Shown: positions 56,998 through 64,000 of the stretch, piece after piece
Numbering within the stretch: position 1 is the first letter of the stretch
Layout: each line of letters begins with the position of its first letter
The notes under the pieces: generated by a model
Seen by the model: only the letters and a program-made list of their open reading frames with translations
Told to the model about the DNA's origin: nothing
Databases searched by the model: none
Position numbers and translations under genes: made by a program
Assembly: GCA_963840435.1 (NCBI GenBank)
Contig: CAWIYY010000010.1
Coordinates: 124,001 to 188,000, forward strand
Reading direction: 5' to 3'
Source: Bog-473 sp963840435
Lineage (GTDB): Bacteria; Actinomycetota; Acidimicrobiia; Acidimicrobiales; RAAP-2
Length of the DNA: 64,000 bases

Positions 56998-58509
56998 ATG
57001 GCGGAAGATCTTCTCTTCACTGTCGCGGGGTCTGTGGCGATGCCCGCCCAGATGATCTCGCTCGAGGAAGCGGGGTTAGAGGAGCGCGCCGATCTGCAGG
57101 AATGGGTGCTCTCGAACCCCGAAATTCTCGGCCCGTCGATCAAAATCATCACCTTCGACGTCGAGCGCCAATGGGCCACGCCAGGCCTGCCACGGGACCG
57201 GTTCGTCATCGTCGGGTTGGGCGGAGACGGCCGCCTCGTCATCGCCGAGCTCAAGTACGGCAAGAACCCCGACACCGACGTGACCGCTCTCAAGTACGCC
57301 GCCATGGCCAGTCGCGTCCTGCCCGAATCACTGGCCGAGCAGTACGCCCGCTTCCACAACGCTCGCAACGAGACCATGACGGTCGAGGAGGCGCTGGCCG
57401 ACCTCCAGTCCCACGCGCCGGACATGAGTCAGGAGACCTTGCGCAAGCCGCGCATCATTCTGCTGGCCCGCAACTTCTCGCCCATCGTCACCGCCAGCGT
57501 CGTCTGGCTCAACGAGATGGGACTCGACCTCGCCCTGATCCAGATCAGCGCATTCCGCTCGTACGTCTACGGGCAGAGCGGCAGCGACAACGTCCCGATG
57601 ATCTCGGTCAGCCAGATCTACCCGACCCGTGACGTCGAGGAGTTCACCATCAGCCCCGAGCGCCAGCTGGCCCGGGAGATGGAGGAGTCCAAGAAACGGG
57701 TGCAGGACGCCAGCACGGTGCGCCGGCTCGTCACCGCCGAGTCGGTGGCCGACGGCACCATCTTCAACCTCTCGCCCCGGGGCGAGCTCAGCCACGACCT
57801 GCGCGTCCAGCTCGACGAGTTCCTCCACGCCGATCCGGTCCGGCGCACCGCCCACTGGCAGAACCGCATCAGTGCGCCGCTGGTCTGGGACGCCGACAAG
57901 GCCTCGTACACGCCGTCGGGCCTGGTGCGCCACATCGTCGAACTGGCCACCGGCATCTCGCGCGACTTCTTCGGCACCCAGTGGTGGCGCGACCCCGCCG
58001 GTTGGACGCTGACGGAGTTGGCCGGTCCACTCAGCGGTGGCAAGGGGGCCCTGTACCGGGAGTTCTGGTCCCACTGGCTCGACCGGGTCCGGGTCGAGCA
58101 CCCGCACTGGACCCAGATGACGACGCTGCCCGCCCAGAGCTGGATCACCCTGCCCTCCCCCATCCGGGGCACCCACTACGGACTGGGCTTCTCGGCCGGC
58201 GGGCGCATCCGCTCCGAGCTGTTCATCGACGCCGGCAACGCGGAGGCCTCGATGGCCCAGTTCCAGCAGCTGCAACAGCAATCGGAGCTGGTCGAGACCA
58301 TCTACGGCTCCGAGCTCTCGTGGGAGAAGCTGCCCGACCGCAACGCCGCCCGCATCGCCGACTACTCCATGGGCGACGTCACCAAGGTCGAGGACCACGA
58401 GGCCTACATCAGCTGGATGATGGCTTCGCAGGAGCGCCTGCGCCAGGCCATCAGCGGGGCGCTGGGAACGGACCCCAACCCGACCAGCGACTCGTGGACC
58501 CGGCGCTGA
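56998..58509 (+). CDS. DUF4268 protein with N-terminal PD-(D/E)XK-like nuclease domain
   Basis: 503 residues from ATG 56998. The N-terminal domain resembles NucS/RecB-like nuclease folds: an acidic residue in ADLQEWVLSNPEILGP, DRFVIVGLGGDGRLVIAELK with the E-x-K catalytic motif, then TALKYAAMASR. After a central region (DADKASYTPSGLVRHIVELA) the C-terminal DUF4268 part includes LYREFWSHWLDRVRVEHPHW and ISAGFSAGG-like beta strands (HYGLGFSAGGRIRSELFI). Such proteins are scattered in bacteria, often near defence genes, and are thought to bind or cut nucleic acids; no activity can be claimed. It stands alone with a long upstream gap. Frame intact. Confidence 0.75.
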   Translation: MAEDLLFTVAGSVAMPAQMISLEEAGLEERADLQEWVLSNPEILGPSIKIITFDVERQWATPGLPRDRFVIVGLGGDGRLVIAELKYGKNPDTDVTALKYAAMASRVLPESLAEQYARFHNARNETMTVEEALADLQSHAPDMSQETLRKPRIILLARNFSPIVTASVVWLNEMGLDLALIQISAFRSYVYGQSGSDNVPMISVSQIYPTRDVEEFTISPERQLAREMEESKKRVQDASTVRRLVTAESVADGTIFNLSPRGELSHDLRVQLDEFLHADPVRRTAHWQNRISAPLVWDADKASYTPSGLVRHIVELATGISRDFFGTQWWRDPAGWTLTELAGPLSGGKGALYREFWSHWLDRVRVEHPHWTQMTTLPAQSWITLPSPIRGTHYGLGFSAGGRIRSELFIDAGNAEASMAQFQQLQQQSELVETIYGSELSWEKLPDRNAARIADYSMGDVTKVEDHEAYISWMMASQERLRQAISGALGTDPNPTSDSWTRR

Positions 58510-58510
58510 G

Positions 58511-58750
58511 CTACGGCTCGTCGACGTCCGCCTCGCTGTCCGTCCCCGTCCCCGTCTGCACCACGCCCGCCTCGCGGCGTCGGCGCAGCGCCCCCAGGAT
58601 CACAAACCCGACGATGACCACGCCGACAGCCGCCAAGACGTAGGACTCGAGCAACGCCCCGCCCACCGCTATCGCGACCCCAAGCAGCACCCGCTGCCAG
58701 GGCTTGGCGAACATCAGCACTTGGCGCAGCGCCGCACCGAGCCCGTGCAC
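58511..58750 (-). CDS. Small membrane protein, 79 residues
   Basis: Two hydrophobic segments (VLLGVAIAVGGALLESYVLA and AVGVVIVGFVILGALRRRRE) with a basic N-terminus and an acidic tail (TDSEADVDEP). It is typical of small actinobacterial membrane proteins of unknown role. Its stop faces the stop of the DUF4268 gene one base away, so it is convergent with it. It lies 111 bp downstream of the ABC permease stop on the same strand and may be last in that operon. Confidence 0.65.
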   Translation of the reverse strand: MHGLGAALRQVLMFAKPWQRVLLGVAIAVGGALLESYVLAAVGVVIVGFVILGALRRRREAGVVQTGTGTDSEADVDEP

Positions 58751-58861
58751 GTCAGGACACCGCCTCTGGGTCCGGTCCCACCACGCCCCATTCTCCCTCG
58801 GCCACGACAGCCAAGGGAGCCGCCGGGACCGGACTGAACCGGGAACGGTCAGGTCAGGTCG

Positions 58862-59707
58862 TCACGAGTGCTTCAGCTTCCACACCGCCAGCGGGGCGAA
58901 CATCACGATCAGTCCCGCCGTCCACAGCAGCGACGGCACGAGATAGTACGAGACCGGGTGCCCTAGCAGTCGCTCCGCCGCCGGCCCACCCGTCAACAAC
59001 CGGGCCGTGTTGACCATCTGGGTCAGCGGCTGGTTCATGGCGAAGCCCTGCAGCCACCCCGGCATCGTCGCCACCGGCACGTAGGCCGATGACACGAAGC
59101 TCAGCGGGAAGACGAGGAACGACAGGCCTTGCGCCGCCTGGGGCGAGCCCGCCATCAGCCCGAGGGCGATGAAGAGCCACACGAAGGCGAACCCGTAGAG
59201 GATCGTCAGCCCGAAAGCGGCCACTGCGTCGATGGTCGAGCCATGGATGCGGAACCCGACCGCGAATCCCACCGCCGTCATGACGAAGCAGCCCCAGGCC
59301 ACCAGCGTCGTGTCCGCGCTCACCCGCCCCGTCACGATGGAGAACAGCCGGATCGGCAGCGAACGCAGCCGGTCGAACAGGCCGCCCTGCAGGTCCTCGG
59401 CCACCCCGGTCGCCGCCCCCATGCCCTGGAACAGCACGCCCGTCACCACGAAGCCGGGCACCAGGAAGTCCACGTAGGACAGCCCGCCGGTGTGGGACAC
59501 CGCCCCGCCGAAGACGTAGCGGAAGATCAGCAGGAACAGGACGCCCTGCGCCGTCCCGGCGATGATCAGCGCCGGCGTGCGCACGAACTTCTTGATCGTG
59601 CGCCCGTACACCTGGTTGGCCGCGGCGACGTACGACGCCCCCTGGTTGGGCGCCCGCACGCCGCGCACCTGGCGGGGCGGGTCCACTCGCAACTCGGTCG
59701 TCGTCAT
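58862..59707 (-). CDS. ABC-2 type permease, DrrB-like (second exporter)
   Basis: 281 residues, about six membrane helices: PALIIAGTAQGVLFLLIF, YVDFLVPGFVVTGVLFQG, TTLVAWGCFVMTAVGFAVGF, AFGLTILYGFAFVWLFIA, LSFLVFPLSFVSSAYVPVA, and the last near LLWTAGLIVMFAPLAVW. The family region MPGWLQGFAMNQPLTQMVN matches the permease at 41890. Its ATG overlaps the stop of the ATPase gene (ATGA), so translation is coupled. Substrate unknown. The pair lies downstream of a PadR regulator. Confidence 0.92.
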   Translation of the reverse strand: MTTTELRVDPPRQVRGVRAPNQGASYVAAANQVYGRTIKKFVRTPALIIAGTAQGVLFLLIFRYVFGGAVSHTGGLSYVDFLVPGFVVTGVLFQGMGAATGVAEDLQGGLFDRLRSLPIRLFSIVTGRVSADTTLVAWGCFVMTAVGFAVGFRIHGSTIDAVAAFGLTILYGFAFVWLFIALGLMAGSPQAAQGLSFLVFPLSFVSSAYVPVATMPGWLQGFAMNQPLTQMVNTARLLTGGPAAERLLGHPVSYYLVPSLLWTAGLIVMFAPLAVWKLKHS

Positions 59708-60721
59708 GCTGCGTCCTCCGTCGGATCGTCGTTGCTGTCGTTGTCGCCGTTGCCGTTGTCGCCGTTGCCGTTGCCGTCGTGTCTCGTCGAATGCCCCGTC
59801 AGTGCGAGGAACACCTCGTCCAACGTGGGTCGCCGCAGCGCGATGTCCTCCACCGCCACCCCGGCCTCGTCCAGCGCCCGCACCACCAGCGGCAGCAACG
59901 TCGCCCCGCCCGGGGCGGCAATGGAGCAGCGCCGCGTCGCCGGGTCGGTCGAAGGCTCGCCCGCCCCCAGCGTCGCCAGCACCGAAGCCGCCCGCTGCAT
60001 CGTCGGCACGTCCGCCGTGTGCAGCTCGACCATGTCGGCGCCCACCCGCGACTTCAACTCGTCCGGCGTGCCCTGTGCGATGACCCGGCCCCCGTCGATG
60101 ATGACGACGGACGCCGCCAAACGATCGGCCTCGTCGAGATACTGCGTCGTCAGCAACATGTCAGTCCCGGCCCAACCCATCTCACGGATGGCGTCCCACA
60201 CCTCGTTGCGGCTCCCCGGGTCGAGCCCGGTCGTCGGCTCGTCGAGCAGCAGCAGCCGGGGCGCCCCGACCAGGCTGGCGCCGAGATCGAGCCGCCGCCG
60301 CATGCCCCCCGAGTACGTGCGCACCTGGCGATCCGCCGCGTCCTCCAGGTCCATGCGTTCCAGGATCTGCCGCGGCCGAGGCCACCGCCTCCTTCTTCCC
60401 CTGGCCGTACAGGCGGGCCACCATCAACAGGTTCTCCCGCCCGGTCATCATCTCTTCGACCGCGGCCGACTGACCGGCCAGGCCGATCATGCGCCGCACC
60501 ACCATGGGCTCGCGCACAACGTCGTGCCCGTCCACCCTGAGCGTCCCGCCATCAGGCTCAGTCAGCGTGGCGATCATGCGGATGAAGGTGGTCTTGCCCG
60601 CCCCGTTCGGCCCGAGAATGGCCACGGGCTGCCCGGGCGGCAGGGTCAAGGTGAGATCCGAGAGGGCTTGCACCTTCCCGAACCGTTTGCTGAGGCCCTC
60701 GGCCTCGATCAGGGCACCCAT
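59704..60721 (-). CDS. ABC transporter ATP-binding protein, DrrA-like, one frameshift
   Basis: About 338 residues after removing one base near 60373; otherwise the protein ends in an unrelated frame. Walker A ILGPNGAGKTTF, then the break between KKEAVAS and QILERMDLEDAA, then signature YSGGMRRRLDLG, Walker B LLLLDEPTTGLDP, LLTTQYLDEADRL and the DrrA C-terminal domain (RRPTLDEVFLALTG). The last 25 residues are an Asn/Gly/Asp low-complexity tract coded by CCGTTG/TCGTTG microsatellite-like DNA (59718-59785). AAAGGAGG lies before ATG 60721. Partner of the permease; the break may be a sequencing error. Confidence 0.85.
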
Positions 60722-60874
60722 CAGCGCCCCTCCTTTCGGTTAATTGCTCTGTCTCGCACCGGGCGGCCGAAGCCGTCCCAATGCCTGTGCAGAGCTCGAC
60801 CGAAAGGGGTCGCCTACGCTTCGAGTGCTGCCTCGGGCGCAGGCTCCTCGTGAGCCGAGCTCTTGGTGTGTAGG

Positions 60875-60908
60875 CCCGAGGCCGCGTGCTGCAACACGCG
60901 GCCTCGGG
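60875..60908 (-). terminator. Terminator hairpin after the PadR gene
   Basis: CCCGAGGCCGCGTG pairs perfectly with CACGCGGCCTCGGG (14 bp) around a 6-base loop, starting at the base after the PadR stop codon. It would end or attenuate the PadR transcript before the exporter genes 150 bp on. Confidence 0.7.
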
Positions 60909-61550
60909 TCATTCGTCAGGCAGTTCGAAGGTGAACTCCACCTCCTCGGGGTTGAAGCCCTCGGTGTGGAACGCCCCCCACATGTCCATGCCGCCGAGCC
61001 GGCCACTCGCCATGTCGTCGACGAGCGCGGTCACGAACTTCAGCTCGGCCACCAGTTGCGCCTCCTCGTACTCGACCTCGAGCTCGAAGAGGCGGGGCAG
61101 GCCGGCCTCCTGGGTCGCTTTCATGGTGCTGCGCATGCCGAGCAGACGGATCTTCAAGGCGTCGGCCCGGGCCCGCAGCGCCATGAGCGCCTCGTCGGGG
61201 TGCAGCGAGGCCAGGAAGGACAGCCCGGCCATGAACACGGGGTACTCCTTGGCCGGGACGCTGATGAGCTCGGTCATCCACTCGTTCATCTCCCGCGCCC
61301 CGTCGTCGGTGATCTGGTAGATCGTCCGCTCGGGCCGCTTGCCCTCCCGGACCGTCCCGGTCGCCTTGATGAGGCCCTTCTTCTCCAGCGACTCCACCAC
61401 CGCGTACAGGGAGCCGTAGTTCAGGCGCACGCTCTCCTGCTTGGCCCGCTGCCTGAGCGTCTGGGCCACCTCGTAGGGGTGCATCGGCTTCTCGTAGAGG
61501 CTGACCAACACGGCCAGGGCCAGGGGATTCGAACGGGACCATCTCGGCAT
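60909..61550 (-). CDS. PadR-family transcriptional regulator
   Basis: 213 residues from ATG 61550. The N-terminal winged helix (about 8-90) shows LALAVLVSLYEKPMHPYEVA, SVRLNYGSLYAVVESLEKKG and RTIYQITDDGAREMNEWM, a clear PadR pattern. The C-terminal Vir_act_alpha_C-like helical domain has MAGLSFLASLHPDEALMAL and LFELEVEYEEAQLVAELKF and mediates dimerisation. PadR proteins usually repress exporters and are released by drugs or phenolic acids; here an exporter lies directly downstream. AT-rich repeats upstream (61572-61610) are probable binding sites. Confidence 0.92.
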   Translation of the reverse strand: MPRWSRSNPLALAVLVSLYEKPMHPYEVAQTLRQRAKQESVRLNYGSLYAVVESLEKKGLIKATGTVREGKRPERTIYQITDDGAREMNEWMTELISVPAKEYPVFMAGLSFLASLHPDEALMALRARADALKIRLLGMRSTMKATQEAGLPRLFELEVEYEEAQLVAELKFVTALVDDMASGRLGGMDMWGAFHTEGFNPEEVEFTFELPDE

Positions 61551-61571
61551 GCCGACTAGACTATTCGATTC

Positions 61572-61610
61572 AGAGTAATCTGTAAAGAGTGATCTAGCCA
61601 GAAATACTCT
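61572..61610. promoter_or_regulatory. Repeats upstream of PadR, likely operator
   Basis: AGAGTAATC (61572-61580) and AGAGTGATC (61586-61594) are direct repeats 14 bp apart; ACTCT (61606-61610) is the inverse of their first half. The stretch is AT-rich in a GC-rich genome and lies 22 bp before the PadR start, between divergent genes. Confidence 0.55.
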
Positions 61611-61740
61611 GACCCGCCGACGCAAGGGGTCGCCTTTATAACCCCCGCCGGCGCCCCAACGTCCCGGTCCCACACCCGAGCGTCCCCGAGAACACGCCAC
61701 TACGGTTGCAAGCCGAACATCGAACACGGGGAGGTGCACG

Positions 61741-62361
61741 ATGCTCAAAGTCGTGGGGGCCGGTGTCGGCCGTACCGGGACGCATTCGCTGAAAATCGCC
61801 CTCGAGCAACTCACCGATGGCCCCTGCCATCACATGATCGAGGTTCTCGGCCACCCCGCAGAGGTGCCCATCTGGATCGACGCTGTCAACGACCGTCCCG
61901 TCGACTGGGCCGCGCTCATGGACGGCTACACCTCCCAGGTGGACTGGCCCGGAGCGAGCTTCTGGCCCGAGCTGGCCGAGGCCAATCCCGACGCGCTCGT
62001 CATCCTGTCGGTACGCGACCCGGACGACTGGTACACCAGTTGCTCCAACACCATCTTCGGCATGCAGGCCATGGCCGAGGACGGCGACCCGTGGATGCAG
62101 GCCATGGTCCAGCTCCTGCACGACCGCTTCGACAACCGGTTCGGCGACCGCGACGCCATGGTCGCCGCCTTCGAGCGCCACAACGACGCCGTCCGCGTGG
62201 GCGTTCCGTGCGACCAGCTCCTCGAGTGGACCGTGACCGACGGCTGGGACCCCATCTGCGCCCGCCTCGGCGTCGCCGTGCCCGACGCGCCCTTCCCGCG
62301 GACCAACTCCACCGAGGAGTGGCGGGCCATGGTCGGCATGCCGCCGCTCACCCCCGCCTGA
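61741..62361 (+). CDS. Sulfotransferase family protein (Sulfotransfer_4-like)
   Basis: 206 residues, ATG 61741 after GGGGAGG. Sulfotransferases move sulfate from PAPS. The 5'-phosphosulfate loop is GAGVGRTGTHSLK, and the 3'-phosphate region is ILSVRDPDDWYTSCSNTIFG. The tail CARLGVAVPDAPFPRTNSTE fits this short family found in actinobacteria and fungi. Some members are simply P-loop proteins of unknown role, so substrate and even sulfation are not proven. It is divergent from PadR, 190 bp away; the operator region lies between. Confidence 0.82.
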   Translation: MLKVVGAGVGRTGTHSLKIALEQLTDGPCHHMIEVLGHPAEVPIWIDAVNDRPVDWAALMDGYTSQVDWPGASFWPELAEANPDALVILSVRDPDDWYTSCSNTIFGMQAMAEDGDPWMQAMVQLLHDRFDNRFGDRDAMVAAFERHNDAVRVGVPCDQLLEWTVTDGWDPICARLGVAVPDAPFPRTNSTEEWRAMVGMPPLTPA

Positions 62362-62464
62362 CCCCGCCGCCCCAACCACCTGCCGCGCCAGCGCCCGCCG
62401 CGCCAGCGCCAGCGCCCGTCCTGAACGTCCCGCCCCGCCCGGCCGGGACATAACCTGCTGGCCG

Positions 62465-63265
62465 ATGAGTCCCGTCGTCGTCCACGTCGCCCCGCACCCC
62501 GACGATGAGGCCGTCGGCTGCCCCGCCTCGCTCCTGCACCTGCACGACCGGGGCTGGACCGTGATCAGCGTCATCGCCAGCCTGGGATTCGAGAGCCAAC
62601 ACCAGCGACGACGGGCCGAAGCCGAGGAAGCCGCGCAGAGGGCCGGCTTCGTCCCGCTCTTCCTCGACCCGCCGCTCACCCTCGACCTCGACGCCGACCT
62701 CGCCCTGGCCACGCACCGCATCGCCACCGAGCTCCCGGCCATCGTCGAGGAGCACGGCGCCACCATCGTCGTCTCCCCGAGCCCTCACGACGTCCATCAC
62801 GGCCACGAAGCCGTCGGGCGCGGCGTCCAGCGGGCCATGGCCGCCCTCCCGTCGAGCGTCCGCTGGTGGATGTGGGGCGTCTGGGGCGACCTCCCCGCCC
62901 CCAACGTGTTCTACGCCTTCAACGACGGCGCCCTCGCCCGCATCGCCCGCATCCTCGATGCCTACGCAGGCGAACTCGAACGCAACGACTACCAAAGGTT
63001 CCTCGCCGGCCGCGCCGCCGCCAACGCCGTCATGGGCTCCGAGCGCGTCTTCGGGTTCGGCTCGGCCTCCGCCAGCACGCTCCCCTACGCCGAGCTCCTG
63101 ACCGAGGTCTGCCTCGTCGACGGCCGCTTCGTCGCCTCCCACCCGCACGCCCTCGACGAAGGCCGTGAGCCCGGCGCCGACGCCAGCGTCGATCTCACCC
63201 CCTGGCTCGACTCGCCCAGCGTCCACGAGCTGATCGGCTACATCCGCGAAGTCCGCGACGCCTGA
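62465..63265 (+). CDS. PIG-L family deacetylase (MshB-like)
   Basis: 266 residues. Zinc-dependent N-acetylglucosamine-type deacetylases. The first metal motif is VAPHPDDEAVG and the second is SPHDVHHGHEAVGRG, which together give His-Asp-His ligands and the catalytic Asp. Mycothiol biosynthesis (MshB) and mycothiol conjugate amidase (Mca) belong to this family in actinobacteria. The length is a little short for those (near 290-300), and no mycothiol genes are in view, so the substrate is open. It lies 103 bp after the sulfotransferase gene on the same strand. Confidence 0.88.
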   Translation: MSPVVVHVAPHPDDEAVGCPASLLHLHDRGWTVISVIASLGFESQHQRRRAEAEEAAQRAGFVPLFLDPPLTLDLDADLALATHRIATELPAIVEEHGATIVVSPSPHDVHHGHEAVGRGVQRAMAALPSSVRWWMWGVWGDLPAPNVFYAFNDGALARIARILDAYAGELERNDYQRFLAGRAAANAVMGSERVFGFGSASASTLPYAELLTEVCLVDGRFVASHPHALDEGREPGADASVDLTPWLDSPSVHELIGYIREVRDA

Positions 63266-63319
63266 AGACCCGTGTCCGGCCTTCCCCGCCACGCTCCATT
63301 GCCCCGCCAGTCCTCCGCG

Positions 63320-64000
63320 TTGAAGTTCGACGCCATGCTGCCGGCTCAGCCTCTCCGCCGGGCCGGTGAGCTCGGACGTCGGGCCGCCGCCGCCGGACTC
63401 TCCGGCCTCGTCGTCACCGAGGCCGGGCGCACCGCCTACCTGACCTGTGGCGCGTTGGCCGTCGCCGCCGACATCGACGTGCTCACCGGCATCGCCGTCG
63501 CCTTCCCGCGCAGCCCCATGGTCACCGCGGCCAACGCCTGGGAGCTGGCCGAGGCCAGCGGCGGCCGCTTCCGCCTCGGACTGGGCGCCCAGGTCCGGGC
63601 CCATGTCGAGCGCCGCTACGGCTCGGACTTCGACCCGCCCGGGCCCCGCATGCGCGAGTACGTCCTGGCCGTGAAGCAGATCTTCGAGGCCTTCCGAACC
63701 GGCGGGCCCCTGGCCGTCGAGGGCGAGTACTACGCCATGTCGCTGCTCCCACCCACCTGGGCACCCGGCCCCATCGACTGCGCCGACCCGCCGGTCGACG
63801 TGGCCGCGGTCAACCCCTGGATGCTGCGCATGGTCGCCGAGGTGGCCGACGGCGTCCACGTGCACCCGCTCAACACCCCGGTCTACCTGCGCGACACGCT
63901 GGTGCCCGAGCTCTCGGCCGGCGCCGCCCGGGCCGGCAAGACGTTCGACGACCTCGAGGTCATCGTGCCGGCCTTCCTCTGTGTCGGCGACACCGACCAC
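63320..64000 (+). CDS. LLM-class F420-dependent oxidoreductase, partial (runs off the window)
   Basis: The frame is open from TTG 63320 (reading KFDAMLPAQPL) to the last base, 227 codons without a stop. ATG 63335 is an alternative start. Luciferase-like flavin or F420-dependent enzymes have a TIM barrel: here VVTEAGRTAYLT early, TGIAVAFPRSPMVTAANAWE, GRFRLGLGAQVRAHVERRYG (the LGLG and V-x-R region) and MREYVLAVKQIFEAFRTGGP. Missing beyond 64000 is the C-terminal third. It probably reduces a substrate with F420H2; identity unknown. The gap from the PIG-L stop is 54 bp. Confidence 0.85.
   Translation, partial: MKFDAMLPAQPLRRAGELGRRAAAAGLSGLVVTEAGRTAYLTCGALAVAADIDVLTGIAVAFPRSPMVTAANAWELAEASGGRFRLGLGAQVRAHVERRYGSDFDPPGPRMREYVLAVKQIFEAFRTGGPLAVEGEYYAMSLLPPTWAPGPIDCADPPVDVAAVNPWMLRMVAEVADGVHVHPLNTPVYLRDTLVPELSAGAARAGKTFDDLEVIVPAFLCVGDTDH

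Noticed and set aside
61520..61545. GGGATTCGAACGGGACC, looks like a tRNA T-arm
   Set aside because: It lies in the PadR coding region, and no acceptor or anticodon arms flank it.
62348..64000. Long minus-strand open frame of 550 codons at the right edge
   Set aside because: It lies opposite the PIG-L and LLM oxidoreductase genes, which have clear motifs; its translation is Gly/Val/Ala/Asp-rich without any domain.
1..64000. CRISPR array or prophage
   Set aside because: No regularly spaced direct repeats with unique spacers, and no phage structural or integrase genes were seen; the only regular short repeats are the 22-bp units at 27-113, which have no spacers.

Overview
The window comes from a high-GC actinobacterium. 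Gene content resembles soil or freshwater Acidimicrobiia-type genomes: F420-type LLM oxidoreductase, polyphosphate glucokinase, thiolase/DUF35 pairs, Baeyer-Villiger and Rieske oxygenases, PIG-L deacetylase, DevS/NarL-type two-component system, DrrAB-like ABC pairs. The lineage is inferred from gene content only.

Region 1 (about 0.4-14.5 kb) is a catabolic cluster: Baeyer-Villiger monooxygenase, two-domain SDR, two amidohydrolases, acyl-CoA dehydrogenase, DUF35 protein plus thiolase-like protein, carboxymuconolactone-decarboxylase-like protein, beta-hydroxyacid dehydrogenase, AMP-dependent CoA ligase, Rieske oxygenase and a second SDR. Several genes overlap by 1-4 bases, so they are probably co-transcribed. 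Together they could oxidise a cyclic or branched ketone to an ester, activate the acid to a CoA ester, and shorten it by dehydrogenation and C-C cleavage. Nearly identical 16-bp palindromes precede two transcription units. Seven of the twelve genes are frame-broken, nearly all explicable by single extra bases; removing them restores family-typical lengths.

Region 2 (14.6-17.5 kb) is a GGDEF-EAL signalling protein. Region 3 (17.5-36.3 kb) is an accessory block of hypothetical genes. It holds a giant 3,432-residue RHS/YD-repeat surface protein with 17 cysteine-paired N-terminal repeats and kilobase-scale near-identical internal duplications. It also holds a SHOCT protein, an SGNH hydrolase, a decayed NHL-repeat gene and an HNH nuclease. 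It ends at a tRNA-Arg(ACG) followed by an ISL3-family insertion sequence (36.45-37.93 kb).

Region 4 (38-43.5 kb) has a TetR - polyphosphate glucokinase - cytochrome P450 run divergent from a DrrAB-like ABC exporter, with repeated GGTAAG operator-like sites between them, then a GNAT acetyltransferase. Region 5 (43.5-47 kb) is a SipW-type signal peptidase operon with two likely substrates sharing an FTAS-VP motif after the signal helix. Region 6 (47.5-54.8 kb) is signalling: a membrane GGDEF protein, a divergent GAF histidine kinase and NarL-type regulator, small proteins, and a PAS-PAS-PAS-EAL protein. Region 7 (55-64 kb) has an amidase, a DUF4268/PD-(D/E)XK-like protein, a PadR-controlled ABC exporter, a sulfotransferase-like protein, a PIG-L deacetylase and an LLM oxidoreductase that runs off the end.
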